From contig NC_133530.1 in the NCBI RefSeq assembly GCF_048544455.1, positions 20,017,748-20,081,747 on the forward strand: a DNA stretch of 64,000 nucleotides, given 5' to 3'. Positions within the stretch are counted from its first letter, which is position 1. Each line of letters begins with the position of its first letter. Below, one piece after another: positions 1-9,683 of the stretch. The position numbers were made by a program, and so were the translations under genes. The notes under the pieces are model-generated. The model ran no database searches and was not told the DNA's origin. It saw only the letters and a list, made by a program, of their open reading frames with translations. Source of the DNA: Silene latifolia. Its lineage: Eukaryota; Streptophyta; Magnoliopsida; Caryophyllales; Caryophyllaceae.

Positions 1-628
1 CTGTCTTATCGATGTGTTCTTGCTAATCTTTGTCCCATTCTTTGTGTCTTACGAGTCTTCGATGTCTGTCTTTGGTGTTGTCCTTCTTTGTGCGATCTTC
101 TTCTTTGGTGTTGTCTGGTCTTTGCTATACGATATAGATTTTTGCGTAAAAAAATTAGTAGCGATATATTTTCCGATTTCTTTTGTTCAGATGAAATAAT
201 TAAAAAATGTTTTTTGGAATTAGTAATGTATTTAATTTTACAATGCAACTTTATGATATAAAAATTGTGTTTTGGATCTATGTTCTTTAAATTATTGTTT
301 TTTTATACGCTCATTATGATGTCATCTAGTAATCTATATCATTTAATTTAGTCCTTGAGAGTTTGAGACCAAAACATTAGTTCTGAAAAAAATTAGAGGG
401 ACGGAAAAAAGCGTCGAGAAGCTTCAAAATTCTCGACATGAAAAGGTGTCAAAAATCTAACACTGACGCAAAAAGGCGTCGACAAGTTTGACGCCAAAAA
501 GCGTCAAAAAGTCCTGACACCCCAAAAAACCACGCTTTTAGAAGCGTCGAGAAATTTAATGCCGACGCTTTTAAACGTCGAAAATAGCAAAAAAAAAGCG
601 TCGAGAAAGCAAGGGATTTGTTGTAGTG
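1..628. mobile_element. CACTA transposon terminus (partial, runs off left edge)
   Basis: The segment ends at 621-628 with the inverse of CACTACAA, the usual terminal motif of CACTA (En/Spm) transposons. It is followed by GGG at 629-631, which fits a 3-bp target duplication whose partner is outside the window. The last 230 bases are filled with short direct and inverted repeats of GCGTCGAGAA and AAGCGTC type (for example near 409, 476, 543 and 597), as expected of the subterminal transposase-binding repeats. No transposase is visible. It sits inside the older minus-strand Copia remnant. Confidence 0.7.
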
Positions 629-631
629 GGG

Positions 632-1284
632 GGTATTATCAAACTCTCTGCCATTATCACATTGCAATGATTTAATTTGACATTGAAATTGAGTCTTTAT
701 CATATTATGGAATGTTGTAAAAATATCATAAACCTGTGATTTTTGGGAAAGGGGAAATGTCCATAGAAAATTGGTAAAATCATCAAGAAATAGGACATAA
801 TAGCGGTGACCATTCGTGCTAACGACGGGTGAAGACCACAAGTCAGTGTGTATGATATCAAAAGGACATAATGTAGTAGATAAAGACTTGGTAAATGAAA
901 GTTTGACATGTTTACCCAATTGGCAGGAACTACATAAAGGAAAAGTTTTGCGAGCTCGACATGAAATGTCGGGATTATTACATAAGGAATTAAAAATGCT
1001 ATGACCCGGATGACCTAAACGTCCATGCCAGATATCGGACGAAATGGCAGTGAGGGCTTGAGTGGGAGTAGTGGTTGTGGCGACTCGGGTAGGTGGTAGG
1101 AGAGGATAGAGGTCCCCCGTACTATTGCTTCTCAGAAGTGGCATCCCCGTCTTGAGATCCTTCACGGAAAAACCAAACGGGTCAAATTCAACCGAGACAC
1201 AATTATCAATAGTGAATTTACGTCCGAAACTAAATTCTTGATAAGTTGAGGGACATGTAAAATATTTTTTAAATGAAGTTGTTT
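632..1284 (-). pseudogene. Copia GAG-pre-integrase and integrase fragment (broken)
   Basis: The minus-strand frame shows HGRLGHPGHSIFN (GAG-pre-integrase), a CSSCQLGKH zinc-ribbon part and the first two integrase core blocks (HTDLW and QCDNGREF). The third acidic residue is not reached, because the sequence runs into the CACTA transposon at about 630. Frame breaks near 1165-1285 detach it from the protease upstream. Confidence 0.75.
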
Positions 1285-2533
1285 TTAAGGTGAAGGGAGA
1301 ACAGTGTTACCAATACCACAAATAGGAATCATATCGCCATTTCCGACTACAATTGCACGATTACCAGTCAAATAAGAATAGTTTGTGAGTTTACCATTAC
1401 TGGAGTTCATGTGCGACGATGCCCCGGTGTCCATATAATAGTTGTCATCGGGTTGTTGAAGATTAAGTAACTGCATGACTGCTGCGAGATCAGTGGGAAC
1501 GAAAGCGCCTGGCATACCGAGACCATTAGACTGAGCAAGAAAGGCTTGCGATAGACGAGGCCCAAGTATACCAGGGGCGTTATTGGCAGCAGGAGGGGCC
1601 CACCCGGAGGTGGGGTAGGGGCATGGTGGTGCAGACCACCCCTGTTGCGGCGTTGATGGCCACTGAGCAAGTGGGACCCACGCCCAATTAGTAGCAGAGG
1701 AACCTTGTTGCGATTGTTGACGGCCGACCTGCTTGTTCGAACATGGCGAACCATTGCTGCCTTGATGCTTTCCACGGTAATTCCGGCGGTTCCCTTTACC
1801 CTTATAATTATTGTTATGATTTGAACCTGTCGAACCACCATTGTTGGAAGAGGATTTTGATTTCGAATCGGCAGTGGCAGCGATGAGAGCAGAATCAGAC
1901 GAGGTAGCAACCTTGGCTTTGCGGGCTTCTTCCATGGTGAGCATGGAACGAGCCTTATAAAAAGACGGGAGCGGGTCACTTTGCTGGATAATCGTAGCGA
2001 CGCTATCATAACCCTCGGAGAGATGGGTTATGAGTTGGAGCACCAAACGAGTCTCAGGCACTTTCGATCCGACGTTCGCCAATTGATCAGCGATCATCTT
2101 AAGGGCTTGGCAATAGGCGGATACATTCAGGTAATTATCCATGTGAATATTGCTGAATTGTTGCTCCAATGTGACAGCGCGCGAGTTTTGATTATCGTTG
2201 AAAATATCCTTGAGACGATCCCAAGCTTGTTGAGCTGTTGCACCGGGTTCAAGGATGGTGTGAAGTAGGTCAATGGAGATGGTTCTATATATCCATTGTT
2301 TGACAATGGCGTCGAGACGGTCCCAATTACCATCCTTCTTGAGAACGGCGTCCTTAGGAGGGGCGACGTGATCGAGTACGTCAAAAGCACGAGCGGTGTT
2401 GAGGAAGAGCTCGGCCCATGATCGAAGCGTAGTGAACATTCTCAATCTCAAGAGTGATTTGAACATAGTTTTTGATGTTTGAGACGGAATAGGCAGGATG
2501 GAAGGCTTGTTTTGAGGATTTGGGACCAGTCAT
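1285..2533 (-). pseudogene. Copia gag and protease (broken)
   Basis: The minus-strand reading gives a plant copia Gag (UBN2/retrotran_gag type) with the landmarks AWDRLKDIF, SYCQ-like ALKMIADQLANVG and LVLQLITHLSEGYDSV. A low-complexity S/G/N-rich basic stretch follows, then the retroviral-type aspartic protease signature MDTGASSHM near the end. The likely start codon is at 2533 (minus strand), because a few recognisable gag residues precede the longest frame. A frameshift around 2440-2470 separates that start from the body, and the frame closes at 1285 just after the protease. Confidence 0.75.
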
Positions 2534-2626
2534 GTTTGGGAAACAGAGTCGAAAAAAAGGAGAAAAGGGAAGAAATTAGAGAGGATAGGCGGAAGCAGAG
2601 GGATCAATTACTGGGTAATGATACCA

Positions 2627-2820
2627 TGAAAGTAATATTTTCCCTTGATTGTTTCATTCATTCAACGTACAATATATACAAGTTGAGGTTCCTTGATTGT
2701 CTCCTCAATCCCATGGATTATGGGGAGTCAATAACTAATATCTAAATTAGGGGAGTCAATCCCATACAATTAGCAAAACCTAACACTAGTTTAGGAAACA
2801 GAATAACTACAATATTTACA
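2627..2820 (-). repeat. LTR of the minus-strand Copia
   Basis: On the minus strand this 194-bp segment starts TGTAAATATTG and ends ACTTTCA, i.e. TG...CA. It abuts the tRNA-Met-like primer site at 2618-2626, which makes it the 5' LTR. Its partner is not in the window, so the exact ends rest on one copy. Confidence 0.6.
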
Positions 2821-2832
2821 AGAATAATTAAT

Positions 2833-3070
2833 TGATATCAGAGCCGGTGTGACCGAAGGTCACGGGTTCAAATCCTGGCAACCTCAAAACTCCTCAAAAA
2901 AATCGAAGTGGAAACCCAGCACACGGTACGGGGGAGCCGGTGCACAACTAACCATTCTTCAAGCCCAACGGGCATTTGAGTGAGGGAGCGTAATAGGAAT
3001 ATTTATAATAGTTGGGCCTCAACCATCACCTTAAGGTTTTGGTTGAGATGGTTCATCTATCAATGTATAA
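2833..3070 (+). mobile_element. TRIM-like LTR-retroelement remnant
   Basis: TGATATCAGAGCCGG at 2834 resembles a tRNA-Met primer-binding site. It is followed by a tRNA B-box-like GGTTCAAATCC (near 2866), about 120 noncoding bases, a purine-rich tract with GAGGGAG, and a segment (2993-3070) that looks like the start of an LTR. No coding sequence. The upstream LTR is absent, so this is probably a truncated terminal-repeat retrotransposon in miniature. A tRNA-derived SINE is the alternative. Confidence 0.3.
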
Positions 3071-3149
3071 CAACATTTGATTCTGAGTGGAAAAGAAATA
3101 GGGAGGACAAGGACGAGGATCTTGATTATTATTCTAGCGAGGACGAGGA

Positions 3150-3213
3150 CGAGGACGTTAATTACTTTCGTCCTGACGTTTAGTGGGTTGCTCCTCCCTC
3201 TTTGGTTTGACGT
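3150..3213 (+). pseudogene. Type A DUF295-like gene, C-terminal remnant (A0)
   Basis: The stretch around TGGGTTGCTCCTCCCTC at 3182-3200, ending in a stop just after it, matches the last codons of the intact type A genes (A2 near 9655, A3 near 27055). The following 3' flank, with ACTTTTGATTAAAATA and AATAAAAACGTTT (3240-3305), matches the flank of A2. The upstream body is replaced by an acidic Glu/Asp repeat (3110-3165) not found in the family. This is a leftover of a deleted A gene at the left edge of the array. Confidence 0.6.
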
Positions 3214-3607
3214 TTTTCAACCGGCATACAATATTCTCCCTTCAATTTATTTAGTTGTTTACTTTTGATTAAAATACTCCTCACGAAAAAATAAAAACGT
3301 TTAGTAATGGCTTTGAAGTTTATGCTTATTTTTAGCTAGTTGTTATTGCATCAAAGATTGAATTGGTGTTTTTATGAGTTTTATTCCTTGTGTTCTACGG
3401 ATTATGTTTGCATTAGTGCCTTTATTTTTTATTGGTGTGGCTCTTAGAGTTTGCAATATGAACTTGTTCTCATGATTATATAAAGTAATTGATATAAATT
3501 GAGATTGTCAATTCGTAATATTTTCAATCGAGAAAGACGTTGAAGGTAATTCGCGCACAAAAGAGTTACTCGTAATACATAGCCATGGATTATACTCTAT
3601 AATTAAA
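3214..3607. other. Duplicated 3' flank of a type A gene
   Basis: No gene seen. The region contains flank sequence shared with the 3' sides of A2 (from about 9706), A3 (from about 27290) and A5 (from about 60230), for example the AGAAAGACGTTG block near 3530. Confidence 0.5.
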
Positions 3608-3795
3608 TGTGGGTGGGCGAGGAGACCCAATTATGTACCTGGTAGTAAGGCACCATAATAGGGAGCTAGGCGTTATTCAGAGGCGCGCAGTGGACGTGTT
3701 TAGGTTTGACATGGTCGGGCAGAACATGAGTTATACTACAAAGCTCGATGATAACCATTTTCATAGGGAAAGGAAGTGACTCTTTTGCAGAAAAT
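3608..3795 (+). pseudogene. Type B DUF295-like gene, C-terminal-half fragment
   Basis: In translation this stretch carries the type B landmarks GGRGD, YLVVRHHNRELGV, RAVDVFRFDxVG, MSYTTKLDD and HxFHRERK. These correspond to roughly residues 270-335 of intact B genes. Frame breaks occur near 3760, and neither end of the gene is present. It points right, opposite to the N-terminal B fragment at 4105-4265, so the two are not one simple broken gene. Confidence 0.75.
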
Positions 3796-4104
3796 GAGTT
3801 ATACTACACAAACCTTCCATTTTTGCAGATAAATGGGAGCGACCCATGGCTTGATTTAAGATATAACAGGTCATAATTCAGACTGTATGCATCTAGCATT
3901 TCAAGCTTGACAGCCGCTTGTCTACAAGTTGTAGAAATTAGGGTGCTCACTCAGTGCCTCGGACTAAAGACCAGACTGGTCAGGTCCACGTTCCACCTAT
4001 TTACTCTACTTTGGTTTTCGGTCCAGTCCTTGGCCATACTGATTTAACACATAACAGGTCATAATTCAGACTGTATGCATCTAGCATTTCATGCTAATCA
4101 AGTC

Positions 4105-4265
4105 GCTTGTCTACAATGTTGTAGCACAAATTGTCAAAATCAACAAACGATTTGTCGCTCATGTCGGTGGGTAGCCGAAGCCATGGTGTCTGCGTTGGTG
4201 GCAATGTCAGAGATCGTCTAGTAGCGGTTGTTGTACTAGTGCGGGTCAAGGGGGTAATATGCTTT
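4105..4265 (-). pseudogene. Type B DUF295-like gene, N-terminal fragment
   Basis: The minus-strand translation gives the presequence end and the first part of the mature type B protein: residues like ITPLTRTS, then TPWLRLPTDMS, FVDFDNLC and NIVDK. These correspond to residues 13-70 of the intact copies. It runs into a stretch of short CAGTTCAG/CTCAGTTCA repeats at 4290-4450. Only this piece remains, and it is inverted relative to the C-terminal fragment at 3608. Confidence 0.75.
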
Positions 4266-4289
4266 AGGCCTTGTTCTTTCTGGCTTAAT

Positions 4290-4505
4290 TTTAGCTCATT
4301 TCACTTCAGTCCAGCTCTATTCGGTTTAGCTCCATTAACTCCAGACTAGTTCAGTAGCTCCATTCAGTTCAGTTATGTTTAGCTCAGTTCAACTCAGATT
4401 CATTCAATTCAGTTCCAGTGTTCCACTAAGTTAAGCTCGTCTCAATTCTACTCATTTTTACTTAATAGTTTTTATTAATATTATTAATATTAATATTAAT
4501 ATTAT
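4290..4505. repeat. Low-complexity TTCAGT/CAGCTC repeats and AT microsatellite
   Basis: Imprecise repeats of TTCAGTTCAG and TTAGCTCA type (4290-4450) are followed by an ATTAATATT microsatellite (4470-4505). No coding potential. Confidence 0.6.
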
Positions 4506-4757
4506 CATGGCAGTAATATAGATTTTTCCGATGAGGGATTATTTGAAATTTTCCTTGATTGTGTAAATCTAAGAGTATATTGCTAAGAAAAATAAACGGA
4601 GAATATAAAACCCAAGAAACAGAATCAAAGTGAGAGAATTGATAACCTAAAAGCCCTATGGGCAAATACATTATTACGTGGGAATACCCAAAATAACCTA
4701 CGCTCGACCCGATTGACCTTTGAGTACTTCATAATCGAATAACCTAAAAACTGTAAC

Positions 4758-4786
<29 letters not shown>
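4758..4786 (+). repeat. Poly(A) tract in the A1 leader
   Basis: A run of 29 A lies 66 bp upstream of the A1 start codon. In A2, A3 and A4 the same place holds only a short A-rich stretch (CTGTAACAAAAA), so this is a private expansion. Confidence 0.9.
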
Positions 4787-4788
<2 letters not shown>

Positions 4789-4851
4789 AATCTGTATTTG
4801 CCTTGCAAAATTCTCTTTTGAAGGAGCGTCTCGAAGAGAAAAGAAATCACC

Positions 4852-5997
4852 ATGGCTCTACGCAACATTGTTCTCAATCATTGTATCCACAAAATAAAAC
4901 CGTATCGACAATTTTCATCAACAACATTAATATCCAAGAACTCGTCATCGTTGCCTGTTTTATCAACACCATGGCTAATGCTTCCTCCTGGTGTTAAAGA
5001 CGGTCCAAATGGTCCAACTGATAACTACTTGAATATAATCGACAAATCAATTGTCAAGATCGACCGTCCGATAGCAAATGGGAGCGTTCCATCCAACACA
5101 AAGTGTGTGGGGTCGACCAAAGGATGGGTTGCATTCTATTATAATGATTCGGATTGTAGCTTATTCATGGCTAACCCTTACAGTACTGAAGCGAGCTGTC
5201 ACGCGTTACCAATGCCTAATTGTGGAACATATGGAGGACGGTTACATTTTACGCTGGTTGGTGATCTACCTTCTAATAACTTTGCATTATTGGAATGTGG
5301 AAAAAAATGCAGTGTAATTGCTAACAGTGTAATTTCTAACAACAATAATTATGGATATAGATGTCATACGGAACTGGGTCGCTCAGGATATGATGGGACG
5401 ATATCTCGACTGGCGTATAGCTGGAAGGCGAATACTGTGTACCAATTACTCTTGGAGAGTTATGGGGAGCTCAAGATTATGTGGTGGTATCCTTCAATTG
5501 AAAATAAATACTCGTATGTCGAAAAAAACCGGGTTTGGTCTCTGTCTTTGGATCCGAATGTTATTGAAAAATCTGAGGAGTTAAGGATAAGGGGCAAGTC
5601 TTATTATCCGTGTAACCATAGTGTTGAGAAATACCTGGTGGTAACCGAAGAAAATAATCCGAGTCTGTTCTTCGTCATCAGACATTTCGCTAAAAAGGAT
5701 GGGGTTGGATGCGAGACTACAGATATTAAATTGTTTAAGATTGATTTAGACGGCGGGGAAGTGAAATATGTAGAGTCCATAGGTGATCAGGCGCTTTTCT
5801 TAGGAAGATATAGCGAGCCATTTTTCATTTCAACTCGTGACTGTTCAGGGCTCAAGTCGAATTGTGTGTACGTTGCTGAAGATCTCGGTTACTTTGACTT
5901 GGAAACGAAATGCATTACACCATTTCTTTCACTTGGTGATCTTGCCAACATTCGTCCTCAAGTTTATTGGGTTGCTCCCCCCTATTCTTATATTTGA
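4852..5997 (+). CDS. Type A organellar DUF295/KIB1-4 beta-propeller-like protein (A1)
   Basis: Intronless 381-residue protein. Residues 1-30 form a basic, acid-free, Ser-rich presequence with RQFSS at 19-23, the R-x-F/S pattern of plant mitochondrial cleavage sites. The mature part opens with the family signature TPWLMLPP, then NYLNIIDKSIVKI, GSTKGWVAF and LFMANPY. The C-terminal third carries YLVVTEE, DIKLFKIDLDGGEVKYVESIGDQALFLG, SEPFFISTRDCSG and CVYVAEDLGYFDLETKCITPF, the conserved DUF295 blocks. No F-box precedes it, so it belongs with the organellar rather than the ubiquitin-ligase branch of the family. The start is the first ATG, in a good plant context (CACCATGGC). A long Asn-rich insert lies near residues 145-175. 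B1 follows convergently with a 536-bp gap. Molecular function is unknown. Confidence 0.85.
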   Translation: MALRNIVLNHCIHKIKPYRQFSSTTLISKNSSSLPVLSTPWLMLPPGVKDGPNGPTDNYLNIIDKSIVKIDRPIANGSVPSNTKCVGSTKGWVAFYYNDSDCSLFMANPYSTEASCHALPMPNCGTYGGRLHFTLVGDLPSNNFALLECGKKCSVIANSVISNNNNYGYRCHTELGRSGYDGTISRLAYSWKANTVYQLLLESYGELKIMWWYPSIENKYSYVEKNRVWSLSLDPNVIEKSEELRIRGKSYYPCNHSVEKYLVVTEENNPSLFFVIRHFAKKDGVGCETTDIKLFKIDLDGGEVKYVESIGDQALFLGRYSEPFFISTRDCSGLKSNCVYVAEDLGYFDLETKCITPFLSLGDLANIRPQVYWVAPPYSYI

Positions 5998-6533
5998 TGT
6001 TTTTCGATTTTTAAGGCATAGAATAATATATATACTCCCTCCAATTCAAGTTGTTGTTTACGTTTGATTAAAATAGTTCTTGCTCCTGTCGGAGATATGT
6101 CTAACCATTACATCTCTTGCTACCTAGCATTCAATTTAGTGAACGACAGAGCATTTCCCTTCAGGTTATTATGGCCTTAAAAAATAATGCGCTGTGAAAA
6201 TTTCGACAGGATTCGTTTTAGATGATACTCAGTTAGTGTCTTTATTGCTTGTTTGAGTTTTATTCATCGTCAATCAATCATGTTTCCAAGTTGCGCACAG
6301 CAACCGAATATTCAAACATCGTTCAACTAGTAAAATTACAGTAACAAAACAGAGTAAAAGTATAATAAAACGAGTTTTGATGCGCTTCGAAAAGGCACTA
6401 AATAAATACCAATAATGAAAGATACTCCGTGGATTATTTTGAGCTAACCCGCTAAAGCATTTACAATAAAAAGATGCACCATAATAGAAGTTGAAGAGCA
6501 TGATTATTTGAGTGGCATTATATTGTGCACTCT

Positions 6534-7784
6534 TCATCCCCTGCAATGCACTTGCCTATATTTCTTACCGTTTTCAATCTGCTCGTGTGTCGGTGGACGA
6601 ATCCATAATGACTGAAATTGTGCCATTGAGAGATCCCCCGTGTCTAGAATAGGTATTATGGACCCGTCTTTCAAATCAAACACCCTTAAATCATCTGCTA
6701 TATAGACCGAATCCGGCTTTAACCCACCAGGACCACATTGCTCAACTGGTACGGCAAATGAGTCACTTCCTTGCCCTATGAAGAACGCGTGATCATCTAG
6801 CTTTTTCGTATAATTCATCTTCTCCCCGACCAAATCAAACCTAAACACATCCACTGCACGCGTCTGAGAAACACCTAGCTCCCTAATGTGGTGCCTTACA
6901 ACAAGGTACAAAACCGTGTCTCCTCGCCCACCCTCATCTCCAGTCAACACCAAGTATCTATCTTGATTACACCGCGCCTTCAATTCCCTCTCAAACGTCT
7001 CAATCTCATAACTAGAATCATGTGCTACATTAATCCGAGAAGTGACATTTATACGGTTATCAGACAAATCCCATAGTTCAATAACCCATGGACCATGTTC
7101 ATTACCATGACAGGAAAGCTTATAAACCGTTTTAGACTTCTGACAGTATACGATAGGTGGATCGTCTTTGTGGAATAGGTTAGGGTACCGAATCCAAACC
7201 AATTCATGAGTGTCATCATCTGACCTTTCATAGTCATCATCATCAGAGTCACAATTGATTATGTTTTTGGTGACGAACCTTTCATAATTGTAATCATATG
7301 ACCGTGGAACATAAAAATCATGGTAGTCCTTGGGGGTTGGATTTTGAGCGTGATACCTGGGATAACAAAGAAATGTATCATCATCGCCGACTTTAGTGTA
7401 AAATCGGATTAAGGAAGGATGATCGTGATAATATGTGTCGAGAATGCGCGCTCTCCCTCTGCCAGAGTGGATATCTTTGAAACAAACCTCTCCAATATCG
7501 CCGATAAATGCAAGTGACCCGCGACTTGATCCAGCGGATAATTTGTAACAATCGGTACCGCCATGATTCCAATTTTCAAGTTTGATAAGTCTCTTGTCTA
7601 CAATGTTGTATAAATTATCAAAGTCAACAAACGATGGATCAATCATATCGCTCGGTACTCGTAGCCATGGTGCCGGTGTTGGTGGTAATAACATCGAGAA
7701 CTTTCTCGTGGTGGTTATCGTGCTCGTACCAGTCATTGGGGTAATATGCTTTAGTGCTCTTACCGCAAAAGCAATGCCTGCCAT
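6534..7784 (-). CDS. Type B organellar DUF295/KIB1-4 beta-propeller-like protein (B1)
   Basis: Intronless 416-residue protein, convergent with A1. The presequence (MAGIAFAVRALKHIT...) is Arg/Ser/Thr-rich and ends near RKFS at 27-30. The mature part starts PAPWLRVPSDM. It contains NLYNIVDKRLIKLE, GSSRGSLAF, DDPPIVYCQKSKTVYKLS, ELWDLSDNRINVTSRINV, DRYLVLTGDEGGRGD, FRFDLVGEKMNYTKKLDDHAFFIGQGSDSF and DSVYIADDLRVFDLKDGSIIP, i.e. the DUF295 C-terminal repeats. An Asp-rich insert (CDSDDDDYERSDDD, about residues 178-195) is encoded by a GAT-rich stretch and is shared only with B2 in shorter form. Cellular role inferred only from the family: mitochondrial or plastid. Confidence 0.85.
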   Translation of the reverse strand: MAGIAFAVRALKHITPMTGTSTITTTRKFSMLLPPTPAPWLRVPSDMIDPSFVDFDNLYNIVDKRLIKLENWNHGGTDCYKLSAGSSRGSLAFIGDIGEVCFKDIHSGRGRARILDTYYHDHPSLIRFYTKVGDDDTFLCYPRYHAQNPTPKDYHDFYVPRSYDYNYERFVTKNIINCDSDDDDYERSDDDTHELVWIRYPNLFHKDDPPIVYCQKSKTVYKLSCHGNEHGPWVIELWDLSDNRINVTSRINVAHDSSYEIETFERELKARCNQDRYLVLTGDEGGRGDTVLYLVVRHHIRELGVSQTRAVDVFRFDLVGEKMNYTKKLDDHAFFIGQGSDSFAVPVEQCGPGGLKPDSVYIADDLRVFDLKDGSIIPILDTGDLSMAQFQSLWIRPPTHEQIENGKKYRQVHCRG

Positions 7785-7956
7785 TCTAGTGCTCGTACCG
7801 GCAGTGCTGTATATTTCTCCTTTGAGGGATTTTTTTTAGAAGATTTAGAAAATGAGTGTTGTAAATTTTTCCGCAATTAGATTATTATTGTGTGCCGGCC
7901 CTAAGGACACACGTCAGAAAACCGTTTGTATAAATATATCTCTTAAGATTTAAAAA

Positions 7957-8433
7957 TCTCCTATTTACTCCCCCCCCCCCCCTCCCCCCCTAAATTTTAT
8001 GGAAAATGAAGTTTAGTATTTTAGCATATATTATAGGTATGGTAGGTTATTAATGACACAATCTTTTAAATTTAATATTTTCTATATTTTACATTCTGCA
8101 TAAATTTATCTCCATTCTTATATGATTAAAAAAACGGTATATTTTTTTTTAAAATAATTGTACGATAAGAATTCATTGATTTTTGATAAGAGGCACAAAA
8201 AATGTTAATAGTAAAAATAACATCATTAATTTCTTGGTAAAAAGAATCTTTTTATTAAAATATTCATTTTGCGACTTTTTACAATTTTATTTTTTATTAC
8301 TCAATTCAAAATATACTGATGAAAACATAAAAAATAATTGAATTGTCAATTTAAAATCCTTAAATAATACGAAGTACACCAAAAAGTAAAATTTTATAAA
8401 TACCGTGCATATATTGCACGGAATCTAAACTAG
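7957..8433 (+). mobile_element. Small non-autonomous Helitron
   Basis: The 3' end shows the hairpin CCGTGCATATATTGCACGG (8403-8421) followed ten bases later by CTAG and then T (8430-8434), the Helitron 3' signature. The 5' end is placed at TCTCC after an A (7957). The 5' flank left of this point (ATATATCTCTTAAGATT) and the 3' flank right of it (ATCTCGTCGGATATCTATAG) both have counterparts around 12344-12440 with different DNA in between. A poly(C) tract (7970-7987) lies near the 5' end. No Rep/helicase. Confidence 0.6.
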
Positions 8434-8534
8434 TTATAAATTATCTCGTCGGATATCTATAGCTTTGCAAATAAGAAACTCTATTAAACAAAGAAACAAA
8501 ATTAAAGGAAGTTTGATAACCTAAAAGTCTTATG

Positions 8535-8627
8535 GGCAAACCCAAAATTACTTAGCTCGAGCCGATTTACCTCTGAGTACTCCGTCATCGATTACCCTAA
8601 AACTGTAACAAAAAAGAAAAAATTACC
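8535..8627 (+). promoter_or_regulatory. Conserved proximal leader of A2
   Basis: The block CCTAAAACTGTAACAAAAAAG just before the ATG, and the GAGTACTCCGTCATCGATTA block before that, are shared with the leaders of A1 (4722-4760), A3, A4 and A5. In A1 and A2 the AATATAAA box present in A3-A5 is missing. This is sequence conservation between paralogs; promoter activity is inferred. Confidence 0.4.
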
Positions 8628-9683
8628 ATGGCTCTACGCAACATTATTCTAAATCATTGTGTTCACAAATTAAAACAGTATCGACAATTTTCATCATCAA
8701 CATTAATTTCCAAGAACTTATACAAGTCATCATTGCCTATTTTATCAACACCATGGCTAATGCTTCCTCCTGGTGTTAAAGACGGTCCGAATGGTCCAAC
8801 TGATAACTACTTGAATATAATCGACAAATCAATTGTCAAGATCGACCGTTCGACAACACATGGGAGCGTTCCATTCAACACAAAGTGTATAGGGTCGACC
8901 AAAGGATGGGTTGTATTCGGTTGTGATTCGAATTGTAGCTTATTTCTGGCTAACCCTTACAGTACTGAAGCGAGCTGTCACGAGTTACCAAGCCCTTACG
9001 GAATATTGAGAGATTTGTTACATTTTACTCAGGTTGGTGATCTACCGTCTAATAACTTTTCACTTTTGTATTGTGAAACAGTACGATGCTATGGGACATC
9101 TCGAGTGGCGTATAGCAGGAAGGCGAACACCGTGTACCAATTACACTTGGAGAAATCTGGGCCGAAACCTGGGAAGCTGCATATTATGTGGTGGTATCCT
9201 TTATTGGATAATAAATATGTGGAAAAGCTCCGGGTTTGGTCTTTGTGTTGGGATCCGAAAGTTATCGAAAAATATGAGGAGTTAAATAATTGTCCATGTG
9301 ACCATATTGTTGAGAAATACCTGGTGGTAACCGAAGAAATTAATCCACGTCTGTTCTTCGTCATTAGACATTCAGCTAGAAAGGATGGGGTTGGATGCGA
9401 GACTAAAGATATCAAACTGTTTAAGATTGATATAGAGGGTGGGGAAGTGGAATATGTAGAGTCCATAGGTGATCGGGCGCTCTTCTTAGGAAGAAATAGC
9501 GAGCCGTTTTTCATTTCAACTCGCGACTGTTCAGGGCTCAAGTCAAATTGTGTGTATGTTGCTGAAGATCTCGGTTACTATGACTTGGAAACGAAATGCA
9601 TTACACCATTTCTTTCACTTGGGGATCTTACCAACATTCGTCCTCAAGTTTACTGGGTTGCTCCTCCCTATTCTTATATTTGA
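8628..9683 (+). CDS. Type A organellar DUF295/KIB1-4 beta-propeller-like protein (A2)
   Basis: Intronless 351 residues. Presequence MALRNIILNHCVHKLKQYRQFSSS with RQFSS at 19-23; mature start near STPWLMLPPGVKDG. It shares GSTKGW with A1 (A3-A5 have GSAKGW), which groups A1 and A2. The variable segment between NNFSLL and VAYSRKANTVYQL is short (about 17 residues), explaining its smaller size. The C-terminal DUF295 blocks (DIKLFKIDIEGGEVEYVESIGDRALFLG, EPFFISTRDCSG, CVYVAEDLGYYDLETKC) are complete and close to A1. Start at ACCATGGC. B2 is convergent downstream. No frame damage seen, so probably functional. Confidence 0.85.
   Translation: MALRNIILNHCVHKLKQYRQFSSSTLISKNLYKSSLPILSTPWLMLPPGVKDGPNGPTDNYLNIIDKSIVKIDRSTTHGSVPFNTKCIGSTKGWVVFGCDSNCSLFLANPYSTEASCHELPSPYGILRDLLHFTQVGDLPSNNFSLLYCETVRCYGTSRVAYSRKANTVYQLHLEKSGPKPGKLHIMWWYPLLDNKYVEKLRVWSLCWDPKVIEKYEELNNCPCDHIVEKYLVVTEEINPRLFFVIRHSARKDGVGCETKDIKLFKIDIEGGEVEYVESIGDRALFLGRNSEPFFISTRDCSGLKSNCVYVAEDLGYYDLETKCITPFLSLGDLTNIRPQVYWVAPPYSYI

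Larger units (their letters stand above)
629..2820 (-). mobile_element. Decayed Ty1/copia retrotransposon, minus strand, 5' part
   Basis: Reading the minus strand from 2820 leftwards there is an LTR (2627-2820), a primer-binding-site-like stretch matching initiator tRNA-Met (2618-2626), gag, protease, GAG-pre-integrase and the start of the integrase. The CACTA end then cuts it off at 629. The rest of pol and the second LTR would lie left of the window. Several frameshifts separate the domains, so it is dead. Confidence 0.8.

Noticed and set aside
2834-2880. tRNA-like A/B-box sequence (GGTTCAAATCC)
   Set aside because: No cloverleaf or acceptor pairing can be drawn; it sits where a primer-binding site and adjacent sequence of a TRIM-like element are expected.
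3077-3183. Acidic Asp/Glu-rich short ORF
   Set aside because: A GA-rich low-complexity tract joined to the tail of a decayed type A gene; not a gene.
6001-6533. Possible operon-like co-transcription of A and B
   Set aside because: A1 and B1 are convergent, and elsewhere the pairs are separated by about 1.4-1.8 kb; each B has its own conserved leader.
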